Assembly (NCBI GenBank): GCA_000320545.1
Contig: ADNK01000205.1
Coordinates: 1 to 32,500 of the forward strand
Length of the DNA: 32,500 bases
Direction of reading: 5' to 3'
Source: Bigelowiella natans CCMP2755
Lineage: Eukaryota > Cercozoa > Chlorarachniophyceae
The stretch's first letter is position 1. Each line of letters begins with the position of its first letter. Shown in pieces: positions 32,165-32,500 of the stretch. The position numbers and the translations under genes are program-made. Under the pieces are notes generated by a model. That model had not been told where the DNA came from. It was given only the letters and a program-made list of their open reading frames with translations, and ran no database searches.

Positions 32165-32207
32165 ACTCCTCCTCCTCCTCCTCCTCCTCCTCCTCCTCCT
32201 CCTCCTC
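32165..32207 (+). repeat. (CTC)n trinucleotide repeat
   Basis: A CTC run just upstream (minus-strand sense) of the acceptor at 32157. In that gene's sense it is purine-rich (GGA units), so it is not a polypyrimidine tract. Confidence 0.95.
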
Positions 32208-32415
32208 TTTTAGTTCCATTCTCTCCGATGATACTTATTATTATTACCACTGCTTGAAGATGATCCCGCATCCTAAAAAGCCACCAGAACCACAACCCCA
32301 GCCACCTAACCCTGTTGCGTGCGTAAATTAGTCGGTTGATTAGGCTGTTTGCTATTGTTAATAGTTGGGAGGTAGGCCGTCGAGGAATGGCGAGATATCG
32401 AGGGCATGAGAAGCG

Positions 32416-32470
32416 AGAGGAGGAGGAGGAGGAGGATGAGGAGGAGGAGGAGGAAGAGGAGGAGGAGGGG
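32416..32470 (+). repeat. (GAG)n purine-rich repeat
   Basis: GAG/GAT units at the right edge. On the minus strand this is a CTC-rich pyrimidine tract, possibly intronic for the gene running off this edge. Confidence 0.9.
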
Positions 32471-32500
32471 CAAGAATAGTAACAATTTTGGTTTGTTTCA

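Noticed and set aside
1-32500. tRNA, rRNA, insertion sequence or bacterial operon signals
   Set aside because: None was seen; the gene families and introns show nuclear eukaryotic DNA.

Overview
This is nuclear DNA from a unicellular eukaryote. Most genes are split by GT-AG introns of about 70-250 bases, long microsatellites ((CT)n, (CA)n, (TA)n, (TCC)n) lie in introns and spacers, and the protein families (Piezo, PTEN, F-BAR, SAM, JmjC/cupin-8) are eukaryotic. The malic enzyme has an Arg-rich stretch, a signal-peptide-like hydrophobic core and then a Ser-rich segment, which would fit an alga with a secondary plastid (chlorarachniophyte, cryptophyte or stramenopile type). That is inference; the species cannot be fixed from this window. 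All exon models below were built by eye from splice sites and reading-frame phase.

Layout. (1) 1-9417, plus strand: the C-terminal ~2,400 codons of a Piezo mechanosensitive channel, open at the left edge. It carries many low-complexity insertions, two Tudor/SH3-like barrel candidates in a cytosolic loop, and a C-terminal ubiquitin-like domain. (2) 10094-12354, minus: a complete three-exon malic enzyme, convergent with Piezo. (3) 12953-15031, plus: an intronless 692-aa protein joining a SAM domain to a pentameric ligand-gated channel-like body. (4) 16673-20072, minus: a phase-consistent 12-exon gene of unknown function. (5) 21042-26190, minus: 14 exons, all in phase, giving a 1,368-aa protein with the order DEP, BAR/F-BAR-like coiled coil, SH3 modules, PTEN phosphatase and C2. 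(6) 29273-30852, plus: an eight-exon JmjC/cupin-8 2-oxoglutarate oxygenase. (7) 31701-32156, minus: the 3' end of another gene running off the right edge.

The genes do not form an operon-like set; shared themes are membrane mechanics and signalling (Piezo, ligand-gated channel, F-BAR/PTEN). The strongest candidate for something undescribed is gene 5, a PIP3 phosphatase built onto a membrane-curvature scaffold. Next are the ubiquitin-like tail on Piezo and the SAM-headed channel. Spacers hold microsatellites and a dispersed repeat family (one copy near 20.5 kb, several inverted copies at 28.5-29.0 kb).
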